A stretch of DNA of 64,000 bases from Caulobacter sp. 602-1 (GTDB lineage: Bacteria; Pseudomonadota; Alphaproteobacteria; Caulobacterales; Caulobacteraceae). The notes beneath the pieces were generated by a model. That model saw only the letters and a program-made list of their open reading frames with translations, did not search any database and was not told the origin of the DNA. Location of the stretch: assembly GCF_003931565.1 (NCBI RefSeq), contig NZ_RRYI01000011.1, forward strand, positions 1-64,000, given 5' to 3'. The number at the start of each line of letters is the position of its first letter. Position 1 is the stretch's first letter. Below, one piece after another: positions 26,488-37,717 of the stretch. A program made the translations under genes and the position numbers.

Positions 26488-29400
26488 CAGACGTCTCCCC
26501 AACCACCGCCGCCCGGCGTCTCGATGACGATGGCGTCCCCCGCGCCGACCTCCACGAGATCGGTGGCCGCCATCGGCCGGATCGTTCCGTCGGCGCGCTC
26601 GACCCACGCCTTGCCGACCGCGCCCGGGCCGCCGCCCTGAAGGCCGAACGGCGGCACGCGGCGGCGGTTGGACAGCAAGGTCGCGGTCATCGGCTCGCGG
26701 AAGCCGATCCTGCGCACCACGCCGTCGCCGCCGCGATGGGCGCCCTGCCCGCCAGACCCGCGCCGGATCGAGAACGCCTCGACCAGCACCGGATAGCGGG
26801 TCTCCAGCACCTCGGGATCGGTCAGGCGGCTGTTGGTCATGTGGGTCTGGACCGCGTCGGTCCCGGCGAAGTCCGGCCCCGCGCCCGAGCCGCCGCAGAT
26901 GGTCTCGTAGTACTGTCGCCGCTCGTCGCCGAAGGTAAAGTTGTTCATCGTTCCCTGCGCCCCAGCCATCACGCCCAAGGCGCCATAGAGGGCGTCGACC
27001 ACCACTTGGCTCGTCTCGACATTGCCGGCCACCACTGCCGCCGGATGGCGCGGCCGCAGCATCGAGCCCTCGGGAATGACCAACTCGACCGGCCGCAAGC
27101 AGCCGTCGTTCATCGGGATCTCGTCGTCGACCAAGGTGCGGAAGACGTAGAGCGCCGCCGCGCGACAGATCGAGGCCGGGGCGTTGAAGTTGGTCGGGAC
27201 CTGGTCGCTGGTGCCGGTGAAGTCGACGCGGGCGGCGCGAGTCCGCTGGTCGACCGTGACGGTCACCTTCACAACCGAACCGTCGTCCAGTTCATAGGCG
27301 AACGCCCCGCCCTTCAGGGTCGCCAGCACGCGGCGGACGGCTTCCTCGGCATTGTCCTGGACATGGGCCATATAGGCCTCGACGACCTCCTGGCCGAACT
27401 CGGCGACCATGGAGGTCAGCGCCTCGGCGCCGCGGGCGCAGGCGGCGATCTGGGCCTTGAGGTCGCCGATGTTCTGGTCGGGATTGCGCGCCGGCCACTT
27501 GCCCGAGGCGAGCAAAGCCCGCGTCTCCGCCTCCAGGAACCGCCCGCCCTCGGCCAGCAGGAAGTTCTCGATCAGGACGCCCTCTTCCTCGACCGTCCTG
27601 CTGGTCGGCGGCATCGAGCCCGGCGTGATGCCGCCGATATCGCCCTGGTGCCCGCGCGCGGCGACGTAGAACAGCAGGGCTTGGCTTTTGTCGAACACCG
27701 GCATGACCACCGTCACATCCGGCAGGTGGGTGCCGCCCTTGTAGGGGGCGTTCAGCATGTAGACGTCGCCGGGCCGCGGGCCCCGGCCGTCGCCCTCGCG
27801 CGCGTCACGGATCGCCCGCACGCTATCGCCCATCGAACCCAGGTGCACCGGCATGTGCGGAGCGTTGGCGATCAGGTTTCCGTCACGGTCGAACAGGGCG
27901 CAGGAGAAGTCGAGCCGCTCCTTGATGTTCACCGAATAGGCCGTGTTCTGCAGGGCGAAACCCATCTCCTCGGCCACGGCCATGAAGAGATTGTTGAACA
28001 CCTCCAGCATGACCGGGTCGGCCTCGGTCCCGATGGCCTTGCGGGCCGGCAGGGCGACGACGCGGTCGAGGATCAGGTTCAGGCGGGCGTCGACCGTGGC
28101 GCGCCAGCCGGGCTCGACGACCGTCGTGCCGGTGGCTTCGCGAATGATGGCGGGGCCCAGGACCTCGGCGCCGACGGCCAGGGCTTCGCGGTCGAAGACC
28201 GGCGTCGTACGATTGGCGCCCGCCATCCGCGTTTCGACGGTGGCCAGCGGCGTGGGTTCGTCCTTGGACGGGCCGGCCTCAAGATCCGGCGCTGAACCAG
28301 CGTCCGAATGACCGATCGCCTCGACCGACAGCGTTTCGACCACCAAAGGCGTCGTCGGCGAGGTGAAACCGAAGCGGCGTTGATGCAGCGCTTCGAAGTC
28401 TTCGCGAATGGAGTCCGCGTCGCCGAATGGCGTGACCAGAGGCGTATCCGTCCCGGCGTATTTCACCCGCAGGCTGGCGACGGTCTCGACCGAGGCCATC
28501 GGCACGTCCTGCGCGCGCAGGGCGGCTTCGGCCTCAGTCGCCAGCGCCTTGGCGCGGTCAGGCAGATCGCCGGTCGCATCCAACGGCCGCTCCACCGTCT
28601 CCTCGCGGATCAGGCGCAGGTCGGCCAAGCCCATGCCGTAGGCCGAGAGGACACCCGCGAACGGGTGGATCATCACCTTGGTCATGCCCAGGGCGTCGGC
28701 CACCAGACAGGCGTGCTGCCCGCCCGCCCCGCCGAAACAGGCCAGGACATAGCGGGTGACGTCGTGGCCGCGCTGGATGGAGATCTGCCGCACGGCCTTG
28801 GCCATGTTCTCGACGGCGATGGTGACGAAGCCCTCGGCGACTTCCTGAGCGGTCATCGCCTTGCCGGTCGCCACTTCGATCTGGGCGCTCACGACCTCGA
28901 AGCCGCGCGCGACGGCCTCGGCGTCCAGCGGCTGGTCGGCGTTGGGGCCGAACACCTTGGGGAAGAACTCCGGCCGCAGCTTGCCCAGCATGACGTTGCA
29001 GTCGGTGACGGTCAGCGGTCCGCCCCGACGATAGGCCGCCGGTCCCGGGACCGCGCCGGCCGAGGCCGGGCCCACGCGCAGCCGCGCGCCGTCGAACGAA
29101 CAGATCGAGCCCCCGCCGGCCGCCACGGTATGGATGTTCATCATCGGGGCGCGCATCCGCACGCCGGCCACCACGGTCTCGAAGGCCCGCTCGTACTGGC
29201 CGGCATAGTGGCAGACATCGGTCGAGGTGCCGCCCATGTCGAAGCCGATGACACGATCAAAGCTGGCCTCGCCCGCCGTCCGCGCCATGCCGACCACGCC
29301 GCCCGCCGGGCCGGACAGAATGGCGTCCTTGCCTCGGAAGGCCCGAGCGTCGGTCAGCCCGCCATTCGACTGCATGAACAGCAGCCGGGTGTCATGGCCC

Positions 29401-30077
29401 AGCGCATCGGCCACCTGGTCGACATAGCGGCGCAGGATCGGCGACAGGTAGGCGTCGACCACCGTCGTGTCGCCGCGCCCGACCAGCTTCATCAGCGGGC
29501 TGACCTCATGGCTGACCGACACCTGGGTGAAGCCGATCTCGCGCGCGATCGCGGCGACCCGCGCCTCGTGGTCGGTGAAGCGGAAGCCGTGCAGCAGCAC
29601 GATGGCGATGGCGCGGAAGCCTTCGTCGAAAGCTGCTTGCAGGCTCGCCCGCGCCGCGCCCTCGTCCAGTGGCCGCAGCGTCTGCCCCTCGACGCTCATC
29701 CGCTCGTCAATCTCGACGACGCGGTCGTAGAGCGCTTCCGGCTTGACGATGTGGCGCTCGAACAGCTTGGGCCGCGCCTGGTAGCCGATCCGCAAGGCGT
29801 CGGCGTGACCCGTCGTGATCGCCAGAACCGAAGGCTCGCCCTTGCGCTCGAGCAGGGCGTTGGTGGCGACGGTGGTGCCCATCTTCACCGCATCGATGAC
29901 CGCCCCCTCGGGGAGCAGCGCCCGAACGCCCGCGACGGCGGCGTCGGCATAGTGCTCGGGATTTTCCGACAGCAGCTTGTGGGTGACCAACGCGCCGTCG
30001 GGCCGCCGCGCGACGATGTCGGTGAAGGTGCCGCCCCGGTCGATCCAGAATTCCCAGCCGCGCGGATCTTGAGTCAT
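26487..30077 (-). CDS. oplA: 5-oxoprolinase (HyuA/HyuB fusion)
   Basis: 1196 residues. N-terminal hydantoinase A half (about 1-690) opens with WIDRGGTFTDIVARRPDG and has the phosphate-binding FDMGGTSTDV; C-terminal hydantoinase B half (about 700-1196) has NIKERLDFSCALFD, HQGDIGG and the glycine-rich end SGGQGAHRGGDG. A fused A/B protein of this length with both halves is the ATP-dependent 5-oxoprolinase, which opens pyroglutamate to glutamate. Alternatively a hydantoinase-type enzyme. ATG at 30077 has AAGGAG upstream, and the SD and start lie inside a perfect hairpin (30076-30108). Confidence 0.88.
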   Translation of the reverse strand: MTQDPRGWEFWIDRGGTFTDIVARRPDGALVTHKLLSENPEHYADAAVAGVRALLPEGAVIDAVKMGTTVATNALLERKGEPSVLAITTGHADALRIGYQARPKLFERHIVKPEALYDRVVEIDERMSVEGQTLRPLDEGAARASLQAAFDEGFRAIAIVLLHGFRFTDHEARVAAIAREIGFTQVSVSHEVSPLMKLVGRGDTTVVDAYLSPILRRYVDQVADALGHDTRLLFMQSNGGLTDARAFRGKDAILSGPAGGVVGMARTAGEASFDRVIGFDMGGTSTDVCHYAGQYERAFETVVAGVRMRAPMMNIHTVAAGGGSICSFDGARLRVGPASAGAVPGPAAYRRGGPLTVTDCNVMLGKLRPEFFPKVFGPNADQPLDAEAVARGFEVVSAQIEVATGKAMTAQEVAEGFVTIAVENMAKAVRQISIQRGHDVTRYVLACFGGAGGQHACLVADALGMTKVMIHPFAGVLSAYGMGLADLRLIREETVERPLDATGDLPDRAKALATEAEAALRAQDVPMASVETVASLRVKYAGTDTPLVTPFGDADSIREDFEALHQRRFGFTSPTTPLVVETLSVEAIGHSDAGSAPDLEAGPSKDEPTPLATVETRMAGANRTTPVFDREALAVGAEVLGPAIIREATGTTVVEPGWRATVDARLNLILDRVVALPARKAIGTEADPVMLEVFNNLFMAVAEEMGFALQNTAYSVNIKERLDFSCALFDRDGNLIANAPHMPVHLGSMGDSVRAIRDAREGDGRGPRPGDVYMLNAPYKGGTHLPDVTVVMPVFDKSQALLFYVAARGHQGDIGGITPGSMPPTSRTVEEEGVLIENFLLAEGGRFLEAETRALLASGKWPARNPDQNIGDLKAQIAACARGAEALTSMVAEFGQEVVEAYMAHVQDNAEEAVRRVLATLKGGAFAYELDDGSVVKVTVTVDQRTRAARVDFTGTSDQVPTNFNAPASICRAAALYVFRTLVDDEIPMNDGCLRPVELVIPEGSMLRPRHPAAVVAGNVETSQVVVDALYGALGVMAGAQGTMNNFTFGDERRQYYETICGGSGAGPDFAGTDAVQTHMTNSRLTDPEVLETRYPVLVEAFSIRRGSGGQGAHRGGDGVVRRIGFREPMTATLLSNRRRVPPFGLQGGGPGAVGKAWVERADGTIRPMAATDLVEVGAGDAIVIETPGGGGWGDV

Positions 30078-30108
30078 GAGGGGCGGAACTCCTTGCTCCG
30101 CCCCTCAT
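30076..30108 (-). promoter_or_regulatory. oplA: Hairpin holding the oplA ribosome-binding site
   Basis: Perfect 12-base arms (ATGAGGGGCGGA / TCCGCCCCTCAT) with a 9-base loop, GCAAGGAGT on the minus strand. The loop contains the Shine-Dalgarno AAGGAG, and the last two bases of the arm are the AT of the ATG start. No T-run follows, so it is a translation-initiation structure rather than a terminator. Confidence 0.65.
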
Positions 30109-30122
30109 AGCCGCTGCGACGC

Positions 30123-30698
30123 CTACTTCAACAGTCCCGTAAGCTCGGCCACCTGCCAGAGGCCCAGCAGCAGGAAGATCAGCGCCGCGCCCATCCGCAC
30201 GTACTTCAGCGGCACGACCTTGGTCGCCGCCTCACCCAGATAGACGGCCGGGACATTGGCCAGCATCATGCCGAGGGTGGTGCCCGAGGCGACCCAGAAG
30301 ATCGAGTGGAACTTCGCGCCCAGGGCGACGGTGGCGATCTGGGTCTTGTCGCCCATCTCGACCAGGAAGAAGGCGATGGCCGTGGTCACGAACACGCCGT
30401 AGCGACCGGCGCTCTGACCTTCCTCGTCATCGGCCTTGTCCGGGATCAGGGCCCAGGCGGCCATGGCGATGAACGAAATAGCGATGGCCCACTTGAACCA
30501 GGCCCCGCTCAGGAAGTCCGACACCCAGTAGCCGGCAGTCGCGGCCAGGGCGTGGTTGGCCAGGGTGGCGACCAGGATGCCAAGAATGATCGGAATGGGT
30601 TTCTTGAACCGCGTGGCCAGGATGATGGCCAGGAGCTGGGTCTTGTCGCCGATTTCGGCGATGGCCACGACCAGGGTCGAGACGAGCAGGGCTTCCAC
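30123..30698 (-). CDS. TMEM165/GDT1 (UPF0016) family manganese exporter
   Basis: 191 residues: two repeats each carrying the hallmark E-x-G-D-K-T motif, AIAEIGDKTQLL and FLVEMGDKTQIA, spread over about six membrane helices. GDT1/TMEM165/MneA proteins move Mn2+ or Ca2+ out of the cytoplasm. Start is GTG 30698 with GGAGGA upstream. A longer frame reaches back into the Mn riboswitch (30770-30890), which shows that the longer start is wrong. Expected to be induced by manganese. Same strand as oplA. Confidence 0.9.
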   Translation of the reverse strand: MEALLVSTLVVAIAEIGDKTQLLAIILATRFKKPIPIILGILVATLANHALAATAGYWVSDFLSGAWFKWAIAISFIAMAAWALIPDKADDEEGQSAGRYGVFVTTAIAFFLVEMGDKTQIATVALGAKFHSIFWVASGTTLGMMLANVPAVYLGEAATKVVPLKYVRMGAALIFLLLGLWQVAELTGLLK

Positions 30699-30769
30699 TG
30701 AAATAGTCCTCCGGGCCGGGCGCATGCCAATAGCGTCGACGTCCACCCGGCCCGGATGAAAATCGGCGC

Positions 30770-30890
30770 CATTGGTCTCGCCAAGGAAGCTTGAAGTCGC
30801 TTCCCTTCCCCGCGCCATGCTCCCGAAGAAGCAAGTGTGTTGACGGCGGGGCCCGCTGATAGATGCGGGCGGCTACTCCCCAAAGGTGAG
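30770..30890 (-). ncRNA. yybP-ykoY (manganese) riboswitch
   Basis: On the minus strand: TTTGGGGAGTAGCCGCC (around 30869-30886), then GTCAACACACTTG (about 30831-30843), then GGCGAGACC (30774-30782). These are the conserved binding-loop elements of the yybP-ykoY Mn2+ riboswitch, in the right order, about 75 bases upstream of a GDT1-family gene, a known target class. Boundaries are approximate. Confidence 0.85.
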
Positions 30891-30939
30891 GCGCGTTTAG
30901 CCGCTCCGCCCCCCGCCGTCAACGCGCCAGGTCAACGTA

Positions 30940-31692
30940 TCAGGCGACCGCGGCGGGCGCGTCGAACCTCAGAACGTGGATGGCGACCCGCACCTTTCCC
31001 GTGACGAAGCTGCCGCCGACGGCGCTGATCAGCACCGGGGTGTCGGCGTAGTAGGCGGTCGGCCCCACCACGCCGATGTTGCTGGAATTCTTGGCCACGC
31101 CCAGCGAGCCGCCGAACTTGCTCGCATCGCCCGAGACGCCGCAGTTGTACGAGGCCGCCCCGGTCACCGCGACCGTGGTGCGGGTCGATACGGCCAGCAC
31201 GATGGCGCGGTTGGGTATGGCGATGCCCGTCGCGGTCGACGCGCCCGACAGGGTCACTTCCTGCTCAAGGATCTCCAGGCGGGTGCTGGCGAGACCCGGC
31301 GTCTGGGCGACGGTCGTGGCGCGAAACGTCGCCGACAGCGGAGTCCAGGTCGCGCCGTCGAAGGCGACCATCTGGTTCTCGTCCTTGACCCAGGCCAGCA
31401 CGCCCTCGGCCTGCGCGAGCGGCTCCCAACCCCCGGCCTCGAAGCGCATCAGGCCGCCGGACGGCTGGCCCGCCCAGGCCGCGCCCGTCGCGCTGGCCGG
31501 CAGGATCCAGACGCCGCCGGCGACTGGACTGGCCGGCTGGGCCGAGACCGACCGGCTCTCGACGGCCAGTTGCACCAGACCATCGAGCCGGGCGAGGCTC
31601 TCGTTGATGGGGATGTGTTTCTGCGCCTGGGCGGCGACTACATAGGGCAGACCGAGGCGAGGCGTGACGTCGCTGAAAACAGGATCGGGCAT
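30940..31692 (-). CDS. DUF2793 (phage-tail-fibre-like) protein
   Basis: 250 residues. Residues 1-95 match DUF2793: TPRLGLPYVVAAQAQKHIPINESLARLDGLVQLAVESR and GSPVAGGVWILPASATGAAWAGQPSG-type pattern. The C-terminal half is a beta-rich, Ser/Thr/Gly domain with a lectin-like appearance. DUF2793 proteins are tail-fibre or attachment proteins of gene transfer agents and prophages. No other phage gene is nearby, so this copy is isolated. Start ATG 31692 with GGAG upstream; a longer in-frame extension is basic and unlikely. Confidence 0.78.
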   Translation of the reverse strand: MPDPVFSDVTPRLGLPYVVAAQAQKHIPINESLARLDGLVQLAVESRSVSAQPASPVAGGVWILPASATGAAWAGQPSGGLMRFEAGGWEPLAQAEGVLAWVKDENQMVAFDGATWTPLSATFRATTVAQTPGLASTRLEILEQEVTLSGASTATGIAIPNRAIVLAVSTRTTVAVTGAASYNCGVSGDASKFGGSLGVAKNSSNIGVVGPTAYYADTPVLISAVGGSFVTGKVRVAIHVLRFDAPAAVA

Positions 31693-31786
31693 GAGGCGGC
31701 TCCGAGAGCGGGTTGAAGTCGCTCCCAGCATCACGCCGCCGCGAAGGCCGGGGACGGACACAGCTCCGTCCCCATGCCTCGCCCGC

Positions 31787-32794
31787 CTATTCGGCGGCGA
31801 AAGCCAAATGATTTCCGGACGTCAGCGCCGTCTTGGCCGCCAGTTCGGCCTTAGCCTGCTCGTACTCCTCGGCGAAGCGCGCGATGAGTTCGGCGGCCGG
31901 CAGCACCTTGTCGATCGCGCCGATGCCCTGGCCCGAGCCCCAGATGTCACGCCAGGCCTTGGCCTCCTGATTGCCGCCCGAGCCGAAGCTCATCTTGGAC
32001 GGGTCGCTGACCGGCAGGTTGTCGGGGTCCAGGCCCGCGGCGACGATCGACGCCCGCAGGTAGTTGCCGTGCACGCCGGTGAACAGGTTCGAATAGACGA
32101 TGCCGTCGGCGCGGCCCTCGACGATGCCCTGCTTGTAACCCTCGATGGCGTTGGCTTCTTCGGTCGCGATGAAGGCCGAGCCGATATAGGCCAGGTCCGC
32201 GCCCATGGCCTGGGCGGCCAGGATCGAGCGACCGCAGGCGATGGAGCCCGACAGCGCCACCGGGCCGTCGAACCACTGGCGGATCTCCTGGATCAGGGCG
32301 AACGGCGACAGGGTGCCGGCGTGGCCGCCAGCGCCCGCCGCGACCGGGATCAGGCCGTCGGCGCCCTTCTCGATGGCCTTGCGGGCGAAGCGATCGGTAA
32401 TGACGTCGTGCAGGGTGATGCCGCCGTACGAGTGGATCGCCGCGTTGAGATCCTCCCGCGCGCCCAGCGAGGTGATGACCACCGGGACCTTGTGCTTCAC
32501 GCACAGCTCGATGTCCTCCTCGAGCCGGTTGTTGGTCTTGTGGACGATCTGGTTCACCGCGAACGGCGCGCTGGGCGCTTCAGGATGGGCCTTGTCGTGG
32601 GCGGCCAACTCCTCGGTGATGCGGTGCAGCCACTCGTCCAGCTGCGAGATCGGGCGGGCGTTCAGCGACGGGAACGAGCCGACAATGCCGGCCTTGCACT
32701 GGGCGATCACCAGATCTGGATTGCTGATGATGAACAGCGGCGAGGCGATGACCGGCAGGCGCAGACGGTCACGCAGGATAGGCGGCAAGGCCAT
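31787..32794 (-). CDS. Nitronate monooxygenase family flavoprotein
   Basis: 335 residues, FMN-binding TIM barrel: LPVIASPLFIISNPDLVIAQCKAGIVGSFPSLNARP, GGHAGTLSPFALIQEIR and GADLAYIGSAFIATEE with the conserved catalytic His and phosphate-binding Gly residues. Oxidises nitroalkane nitronates (e.g. propionate-3-nitronate) or acts as an enoyl-CoA-type reductase relative. Single gene, divergent from mutA. Confidence 0.9.
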   Translation of the reverse strand: MALPPILRDRLRLPVIASPLFIISNPDLVIAQCKAGIVGSFPSLNARPISQLDEWLHRITEELAAHDKAHPEAPSAPFAVNQIVHKTNNRLEEDIELCVKHKVPVVITSLGAREDLNAAIHSYGGITLHDVITDRFARKAIEKGADGLIPVAAGAGGHAGTLSPFALIQEIRQWFDGPVALSGSIACGRSILAAQAMGADLAYIGSAFIATEEANAIEGYKQGIVEGRADGIVYSNLFTGVHGNYLRASIVAAGLDPDNLPVSDPSKMSFGSGGNQEAKAWRDIWGSGQGIGAIDKVLPAAELIARFAEEYEQAKAELAAKTALTSGNHLAFAAE

Positions 32795-32836
32795 GAAAGG
32801 CTCCCCTTTGGAGTTCGGCTTGAGACGCCGAATATG

Positions 32837-32865
32837 TGATCACCGATCAGATTAAACGCGCGTTT
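32837..32865. promoter_or_regulatory. Palindromes in the nitronate-monooxygenase/mutA divergent region
   Basis: TGATC-ACC-GATCA (32837-32849) and the perfect 12-mer AAACGCGCGTTT (32854-32865) lie 4 bases apart in the 184-base divergent promoter region. They may be operators for a TetR- or GntR-type regulator; none is encoded nearby. Confidence 0.4.
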
Positions 32866-32978
32866 GGCTCCGATGCAAGGCGAAGAGAAGACTTGGCGCA
32901 AGGCTTGACGGCCCTAACGGCAGGAGCGCATCACCGTCCAAAAGACAAAAAAATGCTGCACCGCAGGAGACAGACGCT

Positions 32979-34442
32979 TTGACCGTCGCGACGACGCCCC
33001 TGGCCGAGGAATTTGGCGCCCAAGGCGACGCGGCGACCCGCGCTCGCTGGATGGCCCTGGTCGAAAAGACCTTGAAAGGTCAGAGCTTTGATGACGCCCT
33101 GACCGTCACGACGCCCGATGGCCTGACGATCCAGCCGCTCTACACCGCCCAGGACGGCGTCGCCGTGGCCCGCGACCTGCGCGCGCGTGATCCCGAACGC
33201 CCCTGGGACCTGCGCATGCGCGCCGCCCATCCCAATCCGCTCCGCACGGCCAAGGACATCATGGTCGACCTCGAGGGCGGCGCGGCCTCGGTGCTGCTGC
33301 GGCTCGATCCCACAGGCGTGGACGGCGTCGCCGTCGGCTCGGCGGACGACCTGGCCAAGGCGCTGTCGGGCGTGCTGCTGGACCTGGCCCCCGTCGCCCT
33401 GGACGCCGGCTTCCTGGGCCCGAAGGCGGCTGACTGGCTGGGCGCTCTGGCCAAGGCCGCGCCCAACGCGCCGCTGGCCTTTCACCTGGATCCCCTGACC
33501 GCCTTCGCGGTCGCCGGCGTCAGCCCCGGCCCGATCGAGAGCCACGTCTTCAACGCCGCCACGGTCGCCTCGCGCCTGGCCGGAACCTACGCCAAGGCCA
33601 GCCTGTTCCTGGCCACCGGCCGCGCCGCGCATGAGGCTGGCGGCTCGAACACCGAGGAACTGGCCGTGATGACCGCCAGCGCCCTGGCCTACGCCAAGGC
33701 CCTGGTGCGCTCGGGTCTGACCCTGGAGGACGCCTTCGGTCGGATCGTGCTGGGCGTCAGCCTCGACGGGGAATATTTCACCGGCGTCGCCAAGGTCCGC
33801 GCCGCCAAGGCGATGTGGGCGCGACTGACCCAGGCCTGCGGCGTCAGCGTCACGCCAAGGATCGAGGCCCGCTCCTCCCGTCGGATGCTGGCCAAGGCCG
33901 ACGCCTGGACCAACCTGCTGCGCCTGACCTCGGCCGGTTTCGCGGGAGCCGTCGGCGGGGCCGACGCCATCCTGCTGGACGCCTTCACCGACGCCATCGG
34001 CCTGCCCACCGCCTTTGCCCGCCGCCAGGCCCGCAACACCCAACTGGTGCTGATGGAAGAGAGCAATCTGGGCCGTGTCGCCGACCCGGCCGGGGGAGCG
34101 TGGTACCTGGACAGCCTGACCGACCAGTTGGCCCGCGCCGCCTGGGACTATTTCCAGACCATCGAGGGCGCAGGCGGGATCATAAAGGCGCTGGAGAACG
34201 GCCTCGTCGCCGACGCGGTGGCCAGGACCCGTGCGGCGCAGGAAGCCGCCTTCGCCGACAAGTCCCGCAAGATCCTCGGCGTCACGGTGTTCCCCAACGC
34301 CGACGACAAGGTCCCGGAGGTCGAGACGCCCGATCCGGCCGCCTTCGCCGTCGCCGGCCCCGACGTCCGCCTGCCGGGCCCAGACAGCCACTGCCCGGCC
34401 CTGACGCCGGTGCGCTTCGCCGCCGCCTTCGAGGGAGCGTAA
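32979..34442 (+). CDS. mutA: Methylmalonyl-CoA mutase small (beta) subunit
   Basis: 487 residues. Homologous to the catalytic subunit over its barrel but without the conserved catalytic residues or cobalamin site that mark the large subunit. Motifs: QPLYTAQDG, GSNTEELAVMTASALAYAKALV and VADPAGGAWYLDSLTDQLA. Heterodimer partner of the gene 3 bases downstream. TTG start at 32979 has GCAGGAGAC upstream, and no alternative ATG is nearby. Confidence 0.92.
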   Translation: MTVATTPLAEEFGAQGDAATRARWMALVEKTLKGQSFDDALTVTTPDGLTIQPLYTAQDGVAVARDLRARDPERPWDLRMRAAHPNPLRTAKDIMVDLEGGAASVLLRLDPTGVDGVAVGSADDLAKALSGVLLDLAPVALDAGFLGPKAADWLGALAKAAPNAPLAFHLDPLTAFAVAGVSPGPIESHVFNAATVASRLAGTYAKASLFLATGRAAHEAGGSNTEELAVMTASALAYAKALVRSGLTLEDAFGRIVLGVSLDGEYFTGVAKVRAAKAMWARLTQACGVSVTPRIEARSSRRMLAKADAWTNLLRLTSAGFAGAVGGADAILLDAFTDAIGLPTAFARRQARNTQLVLMEESNLGRVADPAGGAWYLDSLTDQLARAAWDYFQTIEGAGGIIKALENGLVADAVARTRAAQEAAFADKSRKILGVTVFPNADDKVPEVETPDPAAFAVAGPDVRLPGPDSHCPALTPVRFAAAFEGA

Positions 34443-34445
34443 GCC

Positions 34446-36596
<2,151 letters not shown>

Positions 36597-36640
36597 CGAA
36601 GTGCTGTGCGGGTAGTCGCCCGCATGGTACGCTAGCTCTC

Positions 36641-37216
36641 ATGAACGCCCTCGTCCGAGCGTTGGAGACCTCGCAACAGCACCGCTTCACGCTGGACGAT
36701 GTGCTGCGCATGCAGGAGGCCGGCATCCTCGATGAGAGCGCTCGCGTCGAGTTAATCGATGGAGCTCTGGTCGAGATGGCGCCTGAAGGTGACCTGCATT
36801 CACGCGTGAAAATGCAGATCGCCAGGCGCTTCATTCTGTCGGCCGGAGAGGCCGTGCAGGTGATGGTGGAATCAACGCTGCGGCTTTCGCCAACCAATGC
36901 ACCGGATCCCGACCTTTATCTCTACGACGCTGATCTTCCGCTACGGGCCGTGGATGGAACGAATGTCGGCCTCGTCATCGAGGTGGCTCAGTCGTCGATC
37001 CGAAGCGACCTCGCGTTCAAGGCCGAGCTCTATGCTGAACACGGCGTGCGAGACTATTGGGTCGTGGACGTGAACACCGACACGATCACCATCCATCGCG
37101 ATCCGGTCGATGGCCTATATCGTGATATCGCGCGCCATGTCGCCGAGGATACGGTGACCTCCCTGGCCCTGCCCAGCGTCTCTCTGCGCCTCGCCGACCT
37201 GCCGCCTATCCGCTAA
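36641..37216 (+). CDS. Uma2 family endonuclease-like protein (DUF820)
   Basis: 191 residues with the Uma2/DUF820 PD-(D/E)XK-like core: ELIDGALVEMAP, NAPDPDLYLYD, GLVIEVAQSS and ELYAEHGVRDYWVVD, giving the E-D-E/Q-x-K spaced acidic residues. A restriction-like fold family; biological role is mostly unknown. The E-V-x-Q in the active-site strand replaces the usual E-x-K/Q with E...Q. Convergent with a DUF4112 gene (4-base overlap). Confidence 0.85.
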   Translation: MNALVRALETSQQHRFTLDDVLRMQEAGILDESARVELIDGALVEMAPEGDLHSRVKMQIARRFILSAGEAVQVMVESTLRLSPTNAPDPDLYLYDADLPLRAVDGTNVGLVIEVAQSSIRSDLAFKAELYAEHGVRDYWVVDVNTDTITIHRDPVDGLYRDIARHVAEDTVTSLALPSVSLRLADLPPIR

Positions 37217-37674
37217 CCCTTCTTGCGGCCGAACAGCCCGCGCCGCTTCTGCGAGCGCTCGAAGGCGATCTCCTCCGGCAGGCCGTGGCGGGACTCGATG
37301 TCTTTCTGGAGCGCCTTGGCGGCCATCAGGTGGCCGGGGAACAGGGTGTCGATCGCCCAGCCCAGGCCCGGCACAGTGTCCGAGGCGTTGTCGATCGCCA
37401 GATAGGCGGCCATGCGCAGCAGGGTTCCCGCCGCTGCGCCGCCTTGTACGGCGTGGAACATCAAGAGACCGCCCGCGCCGAGGCCGTAGACCAGGCCCGC
37501 GCCCGGCACCCAGGCCAGCACCCCGTCCAGCCCCAGGCCGATGGGGCCGATGCCGATCAGCCGATCGGAGATGCGCTTGATGCTCTCCGCCGATCGCCAG
37601 GCGCGATGGGCCTTGGCGCGGCGGCCCGCATGGCTGTCCGCGTAGTCGGACGAGACGGAGATGTCGTCGGTCAT
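37213..37674 (-). CDS. DUF4112 membrane protein (copy 1)
   Basis: 153 residues with three hydrophobic stretches (about 43-75, 78-100, 105-120) and the DUF4112 motif LIGIGPIGLGLDGVLAWVPGAGLVYGLGAG. ATG at 37674 after AGGGAAGC; earlier in-frame codons are not supported. Very basic tail. Forms a tandem pair with the next gene 43 bases upstream. Function unknown. Confidence 0.85.
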   Translation of the reverse strand: MTDDISVSSDYADSHAGRRAKAHRAWRSAESIKRISDRLIGIGPIGLGLDGVLAWVPGAGLVYGLGAGGLLMFHAVQGGAAAGTLLRMAAYLAIDNASDTVPGLGWAIDTLFPGHLMAAKALQKDIESRHGLPEEIAFERSQKRRGLFGRKKG

Positions 37675-37717
37675 GCTTCCCTGAACGCTCCGCTCGTCAG
37701 TTGGTTGTGAAGGTCGC

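Noticed and set aside
28308..30110. 600-codon plus-strand frame opposite 5-oxoprolinase
   Set aside because: Antisense shadow; no domain signature.
30699..30818. N-terminal extension of the GDT1 protein
   Set aside because: The extension would be translated from the Mn riboswitch; GTG 30698 has a good RBS.
36641..37216. Uma2 gene as a mobile element or toxin
   Set aside because: No transposase, inverted ends or antitoxin-like partner nearby.
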